A DNA stretch of 64,000 nucleotides, from NCBI GenBank assembly GCA_963924555.1, contig OZ004583.1, positions 3,567,501 to 3,631,500 on the forward strand, in the 5' to 3' direction. Both the position numbers and the translations under genes were made by a program. The notes beneath the pieces were generated by a model. It did not search any database. It was not told the origin of the DNA and worked only from the letters and a program-made list of their open reading frames with translations. Source of the stretch: Crambe crambe. Taxonomy: Eukaryota > Porifera > Demospongiae > Poecilosclerida > Crambeidae. Each line of letters opens with the position of its first letter. The first letter of the stretch is position 1. This document shows positions 48,073 through 58,385 of this stretch, one piece after another.

Positions 48073-48075
<3 letters not shown>

Positions 48076-48536
48076 TCCAAGTAATGTGACCCCACACTTA
48101 TCATGCTGGCTTGGTAGCATTCCTTGATAGGTGCATCTAGTTTGTAAAGAAGAAAGAGTGGCTAGGAACTATCACACTTAACTTTACTACCCAACTGGGG
48201 ATATCAGACTAGGGACTTGAGTATCAAATGTCTTAACCCCCTCCGCAGGATTGGATAAGGGAGTCATACATTGTATTGTAAGGCTACATTACGAATGCCA
48301 AAATGGGTGGGGCTGCATATCTAGGAAACCAAATGGGTTAAATGACTTTGGCATTGAGCTAAGTGCATTCTGCCCCATCGTTAATCAAACACCAAGTTAC
48401 GTCATAAGCTAAGTATGAAACCGAGATTGAATTATGGGAAAATGCAAATACATTTCTGTTTTGATAACATGATAATTTATCTTTATTCACAGCGAATATC
48501 ATAACTGTCACTTTTTACCTGTTGAACGGTATAATA

Positions 48537-48858
48537 TAAAGGAAAAAATATTTATTCTAAATAAAAAAGAGAAGTAGGGATGGCTGTGTGCGGTTCAAAA
48601 AAGTTCAGCAACAAGAGAGTGAACTTCAATCAAGTAACCCCTTACCCATCACCAACTACGAGGTAACTATTCCTACTTCACTCCCATGCATAATGAGATA
48701 TAATTTAAGGGAGTGAAGTAGGAATAGTTACCTCATAGTTGGTGATGGGTAAGGGGTTACTTGACTGAAGTTCACTCTCTTGTTGCTGAACTTTTTTGAA
48801 CCGCACACAGCCATCCCTACTTCTCTTTTTTATTTAGAATAAATATTTTTTCCTTTAC
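48537..48858. mobile_element. foldback (hairpin) element, 322 bp
   Basis: Arms 48537-48685 and 48709-48858 are nearly perfect inverted copies (about 149 nt) around a 23-nt loop. The arm reads AAATAAAAAAGAGAAGTAGG, then GATGGCTGTGTGCGG. GAAGTAGGGATGGC is close to AAGTAGGGATGGCA near the 5' end of the LINE next door (- strand, about 52210-52225) and to the arm at 54466. Confidence 0.9.
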
Positions 48859-49002
48859 TTGTTCATCATCTTTTTTGATGTAATGCTCTATTATTTTATT
48901 ACAGGCAACTTTTTTTTTTTTTTTTTTTTTTTTAAATATCAAAGTCAAAATGAAATGTTTGAAGGGGGAAGCAAAGGATACATGTAAGAGTGAAATAGTC
49001 AG

Positions 49003-52000
49003 TTATTCAGCAAAGGGTCCCTCTTCTGTATGAGGGGACAGTTGTGATTCAGCTATTGCTCGGTCGATAGGTGGTGACTTTACAGCTTTACCTGAAGAGG
49101 AGCGTGATCCACGAATTGCTTGAATTGTTGATCGTAAAAGTGAGAATGAAAGCGTGCAGCGGAGCCAACACATTGTGGGGCTATAGGCTTGATTCCATTT
49201 ATCTGCTAATAGGGAGGCTAGCCGTTTGTAAGTTGAGGTTGCACTGCGTCCTAGGCCACCTGTGCAGGACATCACGATTGGCGAAAAGGAGGCATGCTCT
49301 ATTTCCAAAATTCTTTGCTTGTATTCTCTCTTTTTCTCGTTCTCGTGTCTACGGTAGCATGTTGTGAGGTTGCTATGTCGGTTGGATGGTGTGAAAGGGT
49401 TGAAGACTCTAATGTCCATATAAGTTTTCTCGAATCTGCCTCCCCATAGTCCATTGGTGGCCACGTCCAAACGTGCCCCATCTGTTGAGTTTGCGGTGGC
49501 TCCAGACAGCTGTTCACCGGACAGTGGCTGTAAATGAGGTTCAATGGTTACCTCGTTGCAGACTTCGGATAAAAGATTAGCTGTGAGGTCTCTAATCTCA
49601 TTATGGCGCAGTGAAGGGAATCCGCCTTTTGGGCATGATAGAGCATGCTCTATGGAGAACTGGCGCCCACAGTCACATTTTTCTGGTAGTCTTGTTGGTT
49701 GCCAGCCATAGCGTAGGCAAAGTGCATCCCGGAAGGCACTCTTGTGTAGGGTAAAACCAAATTCGGAGATCGGTAGAGCTGTTAGCCAGCTCGAGGCCCC
49801 TTTTTCTTTGGCTAGAGTCATTGAATGTTGAAGGGCACTAGATATGGAGGACTGGAGCTTATTTGCAGACTCTGTTTCGGCTTGGCGTCTCTCACTAGAA
49901 ATTTCGGCTTTAGCGTTATGTTGGTCTTCCCATGTTTCATACGGGATTTCTGGAATCCTCTCTGTGATCAGGGTCTTCAAGGGTCCAGAGATTTTCATGG
50001 AGGCTGAGAACTCTTGTGGAGCATGTTGAACTGGGTCCTTTAAGCCAAGACCACCCAGGCGTGGTGGCAGGGCCAATAGGTCTCGTTCAGAATTGTTGGG
50101 GGGTGGTCTTCCTGTTAAAGCTGGGATAAACTTTGTATGTATGGTTTGTTCCAAGGGTTGCACGAGGTCTTGGATATCAGGGATGGTCCGAAAGAGATAG
50201 GTCCATTTGTTTGTTAGGCCACGAGTGAAGGCGGCGTAAGCAGCGTGAGGTTGTGTGGTTGCGAATTGGGACAGCTTTTCCAGTTCATTGCACCATTTAG
50301 TAACCTTGTCGATGACAAATTGCCGTATGAAGCCAGGGGAGCCAAGAGCAGAACCCAGATGAGGTCTTCCTTCTGTGGTAATGTTAACACCTGTGTCGCT
50401 GAAGGTGGATGTTGCTTCATTACTGTGTTGTGGTTTTGTTATAAGCCAAGTCTTTGAAGGATTGACATAATATCCGTACTTGGGGCCAAATTCAGCCAGG
50501 TCTTTCCACCAAGAGTACAGATTGGTAATGCTCCCTGAGGCTGAGGCATCATCTGCGTACCACGACTGAAGGACAGATTTCGGTAGTCTCCTTATGAGGG
50601 GGATTGTGGCCAGCCCATATAGTGGCATTGCTAGGGGGTCTCCCTGTGTAGTTCCTTCCTGAGATGGAAGGACTACATCACCAGTGAGGAGGTCTGAGTT
50701 GGATCGATAAAAGTTGACGCACATGGGCATAGTTGTCTGACATTGTGGAGGGCAACTTTTCTGTTAAGTGAGTTGAAGGCGTTTGTTGCATCAACAAGGA
50801 GAACAGCCTCTGTATCATTACTCTCAAATGATTCCTTCATGGCGTGGACCACAGCCTCAACTCCAGCTGGCTGCCCTGCACATAACTGTAAGGATCCTGC
50901 TACATCCTGTATATCAGCACTGGTCATGGATAAGATGGTCTTGGCTATGATGCGGCGAACTATCTCACATATTCCAATTGGTCTTACACCAGGGTTTTTG
51001 TCTAATGCTATCAGACGACAAGCTAAAAAGGGTGCTAGGCCGACTGGATCAACATAAGAGGTAGCAAGACGTCTGCCCATCAGAGCCAACGCATGGCATA
51101 AGTCATCTGAGGCTCCCTTGAAGGAAGTGCATATCCTTCTCCAGCCCTTGGCATCCATCCCTGAGGGACCGGCAGAACCTGTAGTACGCAGCACGGCAGA
51201 TCTGATTGAGGAGGCATCCACTCTGTCAAATGAGACTGGATGAATGGGCGTGGAATCGCTTGATTCAGGTAATAGAGCTGACTCGGTGACTGATTCACCA
51301 GGGGGGTGCTTGGATTTCAGAGCTTCAAGAACTGTCATCGATGTACCATTGCAGTGATTGATGGTGGCTTCTGGGTGTAGGATTCCTCCTTGTTTATCAT
51401 CGGGTAGAAGGCGGAGGGCACCTTTCACATCCCCCTCAAACATCCTATTGGCAAATTGCATGGCTGAGGTGTCATTTTTCCTGTGGACCTGTCGTTTCTT
51501 ATGATGTTGTTGGATGGTCCTTCCTTCCTCTAATAGGGCCTTGAAGTCACCTTCCTTCCACAGTTTGAGGCGGCGTTCCAAGCAGTTTTTGTGTTCTTTC
51601 GGCTTTGACCTTGCATATGGTTTTTGTAGAAGCAATCCAGGCATAATAGCCACGGCTTTCATCGCAATGACTTCCAATGTAGATCCCTCTGCATATGCTC
51701 TGTAGAGGCGTGATAGTTCTGCTATAAAAGCAGTTCCTGCATTGCCCCATGGAACCGTGAAAAGTTGCTTCTTCCAATGCCTTACTTCCATGTAGGCTGA
51801 GGATATGTTGGATATAGCTGTCTTGGGGTCTAATTCCCCTCACATGAAAGTGGGATTAGGTATTGGTTGGTATTCTGGAAGGACTGGAGTCTTTCCTGGT
51901 GCTAAACATTTGTTGTCAGTTTCAGTAGAGTTGTTTCCATACTCTTGAGAGTCAGACTCAGACGTGGCATTTGCAATAGTATGGCTTGGGTGGCTAGTGG

Positions 52001-52112
52001 GCATTAATTGAGTGGATGGAGCTGGAGAAACTGTGGCAGTAGTGGTGGTTACATTACAACATCGTCCCAGACGGGCTGGAAGACAGCTCTGGCAATGGTT
52101 ACCTGCTTTCAC
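49003..52112 (-). pseudogene. LINE ORF: N-terminal zinc-binding region, reverse transcriptase, restriction-like endonuclease
   Basis: Reading on the - strand, codons run from 52112 to about 50725 in one frame with a single TGA at 51840-51842, then continue in another frame to the stop at 49003. So one nonsense codon and one frameshift (about 50725) separate it from an open frame. The N-terminus has a short Cys-rich motif (CQSCLPARLGRC). The reverse transcriptase includes VDATNAFNSLNRK (motif A), GTTQGDPLAMPLYG (B), WYADDASASG (C) and NPSKTW (D). The C-terminus has CDCGRQFSIEHALSCPKGG (CCHC-like) followed by GARLDVATNG and YMDIRVFNP, matching the PD-(D/E)XK-type endonuclease of RLE LINEs. It would prime reverse transcription from a nicked target. 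The low damage implies a recent insertion. Confidence 0.82.
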
Positions 52113-52225
52113 ACACGAACAGCTTCTAACCTACAACGAGACAGACATTTTTATGCCCCGCCCCGTAACACGTGATTCTTGGACTTCAGTACTACTCCAA
52201 TGGAGCATCCGTGCCATCCCTACTT

Positions 52226-52247
52226 AGAGAGTACTATCGTACTCTCT
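52226..52247. repeat. perfect short palindrome at LINE 5' side
   Basis: A 22-nt near-perfect palindrome starting AGAGAGTACTATCG, followed by CTGATAAGG. The same structure with a different loop (TTATCAGAGAGT ... ACTCTCT) occurs at about 45156-45181 and 55425-55450. Confidence 0.65.
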
Positions 52248-52539
52248 GATAAGGGAAACAGAGTAGTAGCCAGTGGCATGTCCAGCTTTTTACTCCCTCT
52301 TGAGAGCTTTTTGCAAACTCTTAGCCCATCATAAATGAAAAGGGTTCCCTTTTTAACCTACATAATTATGAGCTCATATAAGGCCTAACCGGTCAGATCA
52401 GCTGCTGGGGATGCTTGTTAGAGAGCAGGTGCACTTTTCGCCATCTTGGCTTTTATTTGACTCCGCCTACTTCCGGTTGGAAATTAAATTTTGCAAAAAT
52501 AATATGTGAGCAGTTCGACTGAACAGCATTATTACATTT

Positions 52540-52616
52540 TTAATAGCACTTGTAATGCAGTAAATAGTACTCAGCTTCGCCTCGCGCTATTACCCCTGCA
52601 TTACTTGTGCTATTAA
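52540..52616. repeat. 77 bp inverted repeat
   Basis: Left TTAATAGCACTTGTAATGCA and right TGCATTACTTGTGCTATTAA pair as a stem with a ~37-nt loop. Could be a tiny MITE or the end of the decayed element that follows. Confidence 0.7.
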
Positions 52617-52714
52617 TCCAGCTAACCATGCTATTATATATACAAATCATGCACTTTATAGAGCTAAAAGGAGGAAATTGTACTTGTCAGGTGTCAGGTA
52701 TGTTATTTTATAGT

Positions 52715-54440
52715 ATGACTGAACAAAGGAAGAGCCTCTCTAACACCTCAGAGGCAACTGTTGAAATAAAATGCATCCTTTGCAGAAGATACGGCCACAG
52801 TATGAGTAGTCCCTTACAGTGGAAAATGGAAGATGCACATAGGTATGTGGTTGGATTAATCCCAAGTGGTGGGAAAGTATGTCAGGCATGCAGAAAAGAT
52901 GTCTCAAGACTTCTTTCCGACAGCAACTTTGTTCCCAGGTGGTCGAAGCTAAAAACAGAGAAATATTGCAGTATAAACAATTGTGACAATAGTGTGTTTG
53001 CTTCAATAAAAAGTGGGAGATAGATGAAATATTTGCTACGTTGGGTTTAGAGAGTTCCTGTCCAATCACCATACCCATCCCTCTATACAAACACCACTAC
53101 CATTTAGTTTACAACACTCTGAAATCTACACGTGGTACATCATTAAAACATTCAAAACCCAAACTATGCCCACAACCAAGTTTGATTGAAAAGTACTTGA
53201 AAGAGAATTCTCTGTTTCAAGACTATTGGAGCCAAAGATGTGACATGTAATTCTTGCTATCGATATCATTTGTATATCTTAAGAAAAAGGAAGGTTTTCA
53301 GTACTGATAGAGATTTGCAGCAGCTCATCAACACAATAACACTTACTACATCTAGTATCAATTCCATTAATGATCTCATTGATGTAAACATGAAAAAAGT
53401 AGTAGCTGCTGTTGCTACGTAGAGAGCTGTTACATGGTAGAGCCTTGCTACTTCCAGAGGTCCACGATTGGTTTTGCTCCTTTGCTGATGAACAGGTTCA
53501 CCACCTGAAGGAAGATGTTGATATATTAAAACTTGTTAGCTACTCCGTCAAACATCCCAAGTAATTCAATAGCTACACATTGCATACAGCTGCAAAGCCA
53601 AAAAGTACAGCACACTATTGTACAGACCAAACAGGGATTTGACTCACCCTCAGCCAAGCATTATGGAAGGTACGTCAATATGAAAAAGGCACCCCATTAC
53701 CAACTCCAATTGACATGGAATCCCACATCAAAGTCTTAAAGGATTTAAATTTGCTTGCACGCAACCATATTAAATCTTACACAATGAAACAAAAATGTAA
53801 GTTTGACCCTTCAGACTTAAAATCGATGAGAAAATTCGCCCCCACCTATGGGAGGCAGTGTGCCAATTAACCACGTCGGCATCTGAGGGAAGAGGGGTAC
53901 AAAAAACAAAACTTGCCTCCCACATTAAAAAAATCAGGTGCTTCTTTATCTTTTGCTCAATAATGTTTTATATCAACGAAGATTGCAACATCCCACTTCA
54001 CACCCTAATTACTGATTTAATTGAGGGTCAAGGGGGTCAGTTATGCTGATAAAAATACTTAATCGACTAGGTGTCTGTGCATCAGTTGACACTCTAGCTA
54101 GATATATACATGCTTCAGAGAGTTGCAGTCGCAACTAAATTTCCCCCCAAAACGTTTCTTAATATTCAAGACTACTTTCCATGCATGCGGGCTACCCATA
54201 CAGAGAAGTCTAATGTGATTATCTTGATGTTATGGATGTAATAAAGACACGTTAATATCTATGCTCCATGATCTGCATAAACAGTTCATTGCTGAACAAA
54301 ATTGCCAGTATTTAGTTGTAGAAGGAGATGCAAAAATAAATCTATGAGGTCCTTCAGTCTCTAAAAAACATGAATCAGGTCATCCCATTTCCAGGTGACT
54401 GGCACATGCTAATGAATTTTCAATCCGCATTGATGAAACC
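52715..54440 (+). pseudogene. decayed repeat-element ORF of a sponge/cnidarian type
   Basis: Open segments in shifting frames (52715-53023, about 53030-53250, 53240-53422, then fragments to about 54440) read as one disrupted protein. It has an N-terminal Cys-rich region (KCILCRRYGHS, then VCQACRKDVSR, then YCSINNCDNS), a middle VTCNSCYRYHLYILRKRK and a later segment with LNLLARNHIKSYTMKQKCKF. I recall similar ORFs as multi-copy, possibly transposable sequences in sponges and corals; the catalytic class is not known to me. Many frameshifts and stops show it is dead. Confidence 0.55.
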
Positions 54441-54465
54441 ACATTTGATGAGCGCAAAAAATTTC

Positions 54466-54690
54466 TTCTAAATAAAAAGTGAAGTAGGGATAGCCATAAA
54501 ATTTAGCTGCATTCCTATCACTCCTAGCCCTCCTAATTTCAATAACCACACCCATATATATCACCCCTACTCTTCACTCCCCCTTCAGCAATAAGTGAGT
54601 CAAGTAACCCCTTACCCGTACCCTCAAGAATCATAGCAATAATATTATTACAAAACTACTATTCCTACTTCACTCCTAGGCCTCCTTAGG
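54466..54690. mobile_element. single-arm relative of the foldback family
   Basis: Starts TCTTCTAAATAAAAAGTGAA, then GTAGGGATAGCC, and ends AAGTAACCCCTTACCC ... CTATTCCTACTTCACTCC, matching the arm of the 48537 element in the same order, but no inverted partner follows. Confidence 0.65.
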
Positions 54691-56500
54691 TTAAAGGTTA
54701 GTTCCTAGTAGTTATGTGTGTTATATGAATTCTTTTTTCCTTGTACTCTCACAAGTGTGCACACTGCTCTTTTAGAAATAAATAGAGTGTATAATGTTGT
54801 AAGGTATACATTTAGACTGAGAGGCTTTTAACCATTAATTTTTTATGTAGCCATGCCAACTTCTATGTTCATGCACCTTGCACCTCATGCATATTCAATT
54901 CTAGATAGTTTCAGAGAACCACGCACAACCTCTTTACAAAGGTTCCAAGTGTGTCCTCAATTATTTGGAGGTTTCACTGTATACCATAGATAGACCAAAC
55001 AACCTAGCTAAGTAGCTATAAATTCTATAAAAGATACCTTGTCAAGGTTCTCCCCAGGGTTTATTGAAGGCATAGGGAAGACAACCATCACCATGAGCCA
55101 ATGATTATGCTAATAACAAGGATCTACAGAATTGATGACACCAAGTTATTGTGAAGACTATTTATCTTGATCTAGATTTCATTTTTCATTCTTAAGAGTA
55201 ATAGAGCCACTCAATACAAGAAAGTTGTGATTGTAGACTTATGTGAACTCAGACAGGTTTGCTATTATCACATTCTTATAATATTTAATATGATGCTATG
55301 TATGAAAGATAGTTGCATGATTGCTCATAAGTGGCAGGTTATTTTGTTATCATTGATTTTGCATGAATTATGATAGCCATACAGCTATACACAATAATGC
55401 TACTAACAAATAAACTGATCTCCTTATCAGAGAGTGTGGTAGCACTCTCTATGTAGGGCTAGGGTTAGTATGGAATGGGCGTGGCTTCTCTCATGAGAAC
55501 AATACAAATGTTATTAACATTGAATCCATGTTCCAAGTCTTGCGTAAGCAGTTAGCTGAAGTAGTAAAGGGCATATAACAAGGATCTACAGTTAGATGAC
55601 ACCCAGTTAACTATGAAGACTACTCGGTTACTTTTTTCCCTGATTTTTTTTCCAGGAATGCACTGATGAAGATATTCCAGTTAGCTATCTTACAAATTTT
55701 TGGAACCCTCTCACTGAGTTCTTCAAAAATTTTTCTGAACCTCCCTGCAAGAACGTCAATCTGGAACGGTTGTAACTTCGCGTGAGATGATGGTATCAGC
55801 ACAATTTTTTTCTAGAACCTCCAGGCACTCTTTACAACCTGTCTTAAAGAAAGCTAGCCTGGTATCAGTTGTACGTGTTAGCCTCGGAATTCTGAGGCTT
55901 CCGTATATTCCTTGTACACTCTCCGTAAATGGATGTTTATTCATGAAAGAAATAATCTGAGCACCTAACAATAAAACCAGCCTAAAGACAGTCTTGTTGA
56001 GCATAAGTACTGCAGTAGCGAATGGTATGGAAAAACTGGACAAAAACGATAAAGAAAAGGAATCTCACTCAGTTGAGGCTCTATTTTCAATAGAGCCTGA
56101 GTACAAGGCTATTCCAGAACAACAAGATCTGTGATATGACACCACTAGGAGGGTCCAGAAAAAAATTTGAAAACTATTTTTACCCCTAACTTTTGAAAAG
56201 AACTTGGTGAGAAGGTTCCAAAATTTGCAAGATCTTCATCAGTGCCTGAAAAAAATCGGGAAAATTGGGGGATTGGACACAAAAGCTATGATTATGAATA
56301 GCTGCTACATAAACGAAAGAAAAAAACCAAGTTCAAATCATGAAATGAAGCAAGCTAGCTACATGATAAAAATGGACTCAAAAGTATCTTAGCATTATTG
56401 CTAGCTATTCTAGTGCACACTAACACACACACACACTATGCAGTTAAGCATTACATAAAAAGGGCGATTTCGTGATGCGTTTTGAATTTTCATTGACATA

Positions 56501-56942
56501 CAGTGGCGTATCTAGAATTTGAGCTAGGAGGGTGCTAGATAGAGAATGCGCGCGTAAGCGCGCGCGAAATTTTTGCGAACCACACCCACTTTTGATTAAC
56601 CACATCCTCTTTATTATACCCAGATGACGGCCTAAGTATTAGCTACCCTACTTTACCAGCGTACAGGATCAGAAGTGAGGTGCAGGCTGAATAAAGAAGC
56701 ACAGAAATTTTAGATCGAGATCTGCATTATTTAGGGTAAAAACGTGCCGGGCGCATGCGCCTCACCGATGTGATTATTGAACTCTGACCCAATGCTGCTC
56801 TTTCTGTGAGTGTAATATTAAACTGCTTGCTAGATGATCAGCTTTAGGATAGATAACTATAGAAGCGAGCCTACTGAAAAAGCTAGCTAGCAGCTGAGGG
56901 GGGTGCTCGAGCACCCTGAGCACCTCGCTAGATACGCCACTG
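56501..56942. mobile_element. 442 bp DNA transposon (MITE) inserted in metallo-hydrolase copy Y
   Basis: Perfect 15-bp terminal inverted repeats CAGTGGCGTATCTAG / CTAGATACGCCACTG, flanked by the 5-bp direct repeat ACATA (56496-56500 and 56943-56947). Copy X has the uninterrupted site TTGACATATTTC (about 46204). The interior includes a GCGCGC-rich stretch. No transposase. The 5-bp target duplication leaves the superfamily open. Confidence 0.95.
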
Positions 56943-58129
56943 ACATATTTCTTAGGCACATCTTCATATGATGTCTTGTCTGTCTTGCCATTTGTCGAGA
57001 TCCTGATATCTTGACATACTTGCTTGTTTTGAGAGTCGATGACTCGACAGGTTTCATAAATAGCTTTATTCATCCCAGTTGTCAGAGTAGTAGTACATCC
57101 TGGGGATGGAATATCGATCCCAAGTTTCGAGGAGTTCCAGTACACAAAGGGTTTGTTTGTATTTGGGTCAATGGTGACTATAGAGTTCAGTGCTATAAGA
57201 TGATCAATAGTTGTAGAGTTCGGATGATGATACTTTGAAAGGGCTGGATAACCATGGCTGATGTAGACCTTTTGTGGCCTAATTAGGCTGAGGAGTTTTG
57301 GGTAATTAGGTTCTAATCTGGTCCATGCGCCATGGTGAGCAACTTTGTAGTAGTTCGCTTTGAAAATAGAGGAATGCCATTTCCATTTACTCATGAGTTC
57401 CTTTTGAGCATTAACATTTTCAAAGTCACCACTCATCAAAATGCTCCAAGAATTATACCTCACCTTCAGAATCACACTCCTTCCATTAGCAGCATACTTT
57501 CCATTAGCAATGTTTGCCCCAAGCACAGTAAACTCAACATCATCACTACTTCCACAAAATTGCCAGGGGTCTCTGGCTCCAGCAATGCCACCCTTTTGGA
57601 ACAGTTTCCGCATAATGTATGCTGCATATCTAGTCCATGTAGGAGTGAGAGCACAATCAGAATTTCCAAAACATTTCTCCTGGTTATTAATGCTGTAAAG
57701 ATTCCGAATATTATCCTCTAGCCAATTCCTTATTTGCATATCTTTATAGTCCTCATATCGACCTCCAAGGATCACTTCTTGTACATTAGGTAGGAGGTAT
57801 CGGTCAAAAACTTTGTCAATGTAGTTGTAATGGTCTACATGTGAGTGAGTTACCAATACATGTATCCTTTTGCCACTCTCTGCTGCATGGAATTTTTCTT
57901 TCAGGAGATATCTGATGTATTCGTGCGTAACGTATTTAGGCCCCGTGGCTCCCATGTCAACAATTACCAGATCCTTCTGATTTGGACACTGGATGATACA
58001 GGATTCACCCTGCCCCACTCCCACTGCATAGAAAGTCATGTCAGCTTTGACTACAGCAAGAAAGATCAGCACCAGCTGAGCCAATTTTAAAACAAATGCT
58101 TCCATAGGAGACTTCACTGTAGCTATCAA
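56774..58129 (-). CDS. secreted ComEC-like metallo-beta-lactamase-fold protein, copy Y with transposon-derived tail
   Basis: 451 residues. The first ~391 residues, including signal segment and metal ligands H95, H97, D99, H100, D235 and H265-H266, are identical to copy X. After KKYV the frame runs into the 442 bp transposon and gains a ~60-residue tail (starting SGVSSEVLRVLEHPP) in place of the ~21-residue native end. The core domain is complete, so the protein may still fold and work. TATA box at about 58195-58205 on the - strand, as in copy X. A new stop and any poly(A) site are supplied by the transposon. Whether this allele is expressed is unknown. Confidence 0.85.
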   Translation of the reverse strand: MIATVKSPMEAFVLKLAQLVLIFLAVVKADMTFYAVGVGQGESCIIQCPNQKDLVIVDMGATGPKYVTHEYIRYLLKEKFHAAESGKRIHVLVTHSHVDHYNYIDKVFDRYLLPNVQEVILGGRYEDYKDMQIRNWLEDNIRNLYSINNQEKCFGNSDCALTPTWTRYAAYIMRKLFQKGGIAGARDPWQFCGSSDDVEFTVLGANIANGKYAANGRSVILKVRYNSWSILMSGDFENVNAQKELMSKWKWHSSIFKANYYKVAHHGAWTRLEPNYPKLLSLIRPQKVYISHGYPALSKYHHPNSTTIDHLIALNSIVTIDPNTNKPFVYWNSSKLGIDIPSPGCTTTLTTGMNKAIYETCRVIDSQNKQVCQDIRISTNGKTDKTSYEDVPKKYVSGVSSEVLRVLEHPPQLLASFFSRLASIVIYPKADHLASSLILHSQKEQHWVRVQ

Positions 58130-58385
58130 CTAGCCCTTAATCACTTTTAGCACCACATTCATAGTCAATAATGTAGTATGTAGCCAATGAAGCTCTTATA
58201 TATGACTATCACGATGTTTATTATAATAATTCTATGTCCCAAAGATAACATCTTGTGTAAACATAGCCATTGGGTATTATTTTCAAAAGTTATAGCTAAC
58301 TGTTTCCAATATTGACATCACGATATTTGGGTGGGTATGAACCCATGCACACATAGCTAGCAGCTTAGCTATAGCTAACTTATAA

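Larger units (their letters stand above)
48910..52247 (-). mobile_element. non-LTR retrotransposon (LINE) with C-terminal restriction-like endonuclease
   Basis: The 3' end is a 25-nt poly(A) tail, seen as T on the + strand (48910-48934), followed inward by a ~70 bp 3' UTR and the long - strand reading frame. The 5' end is placed near the perfect 22-nt palindrome AGAGAGTACTATCGTACTCTCT-type site at 52226-52247; this boundary is tentative. Organisation with one long ORF, reverse transcriptase and a C-terminal Cys/His motif plus restriction-like endonuclease fits the R2/R4/NeSL/Hero-type LINE groups. Target-site duplications were not identified. Confidence 0.8.
54735..58385. repeat. dispersed segmental duplication, copy Y (~3.65 kb)
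   Basis: Direct homologue of 44577-47634, about 10 kb away. Longer because of a 442 bp transposon (56501-56942) and several short insertions in the 5' half (for example about 54998-55040 and 55105-55205). Confidence 0.9.

Noticed and set aside
43106..48858. CRISPR-like array or tRNA genes
   Set aside because: Repeats are inverted arms rather than regularly spaced direct repeats, and no tRNA cloverleaf was recognised by eye anywhere in the window.
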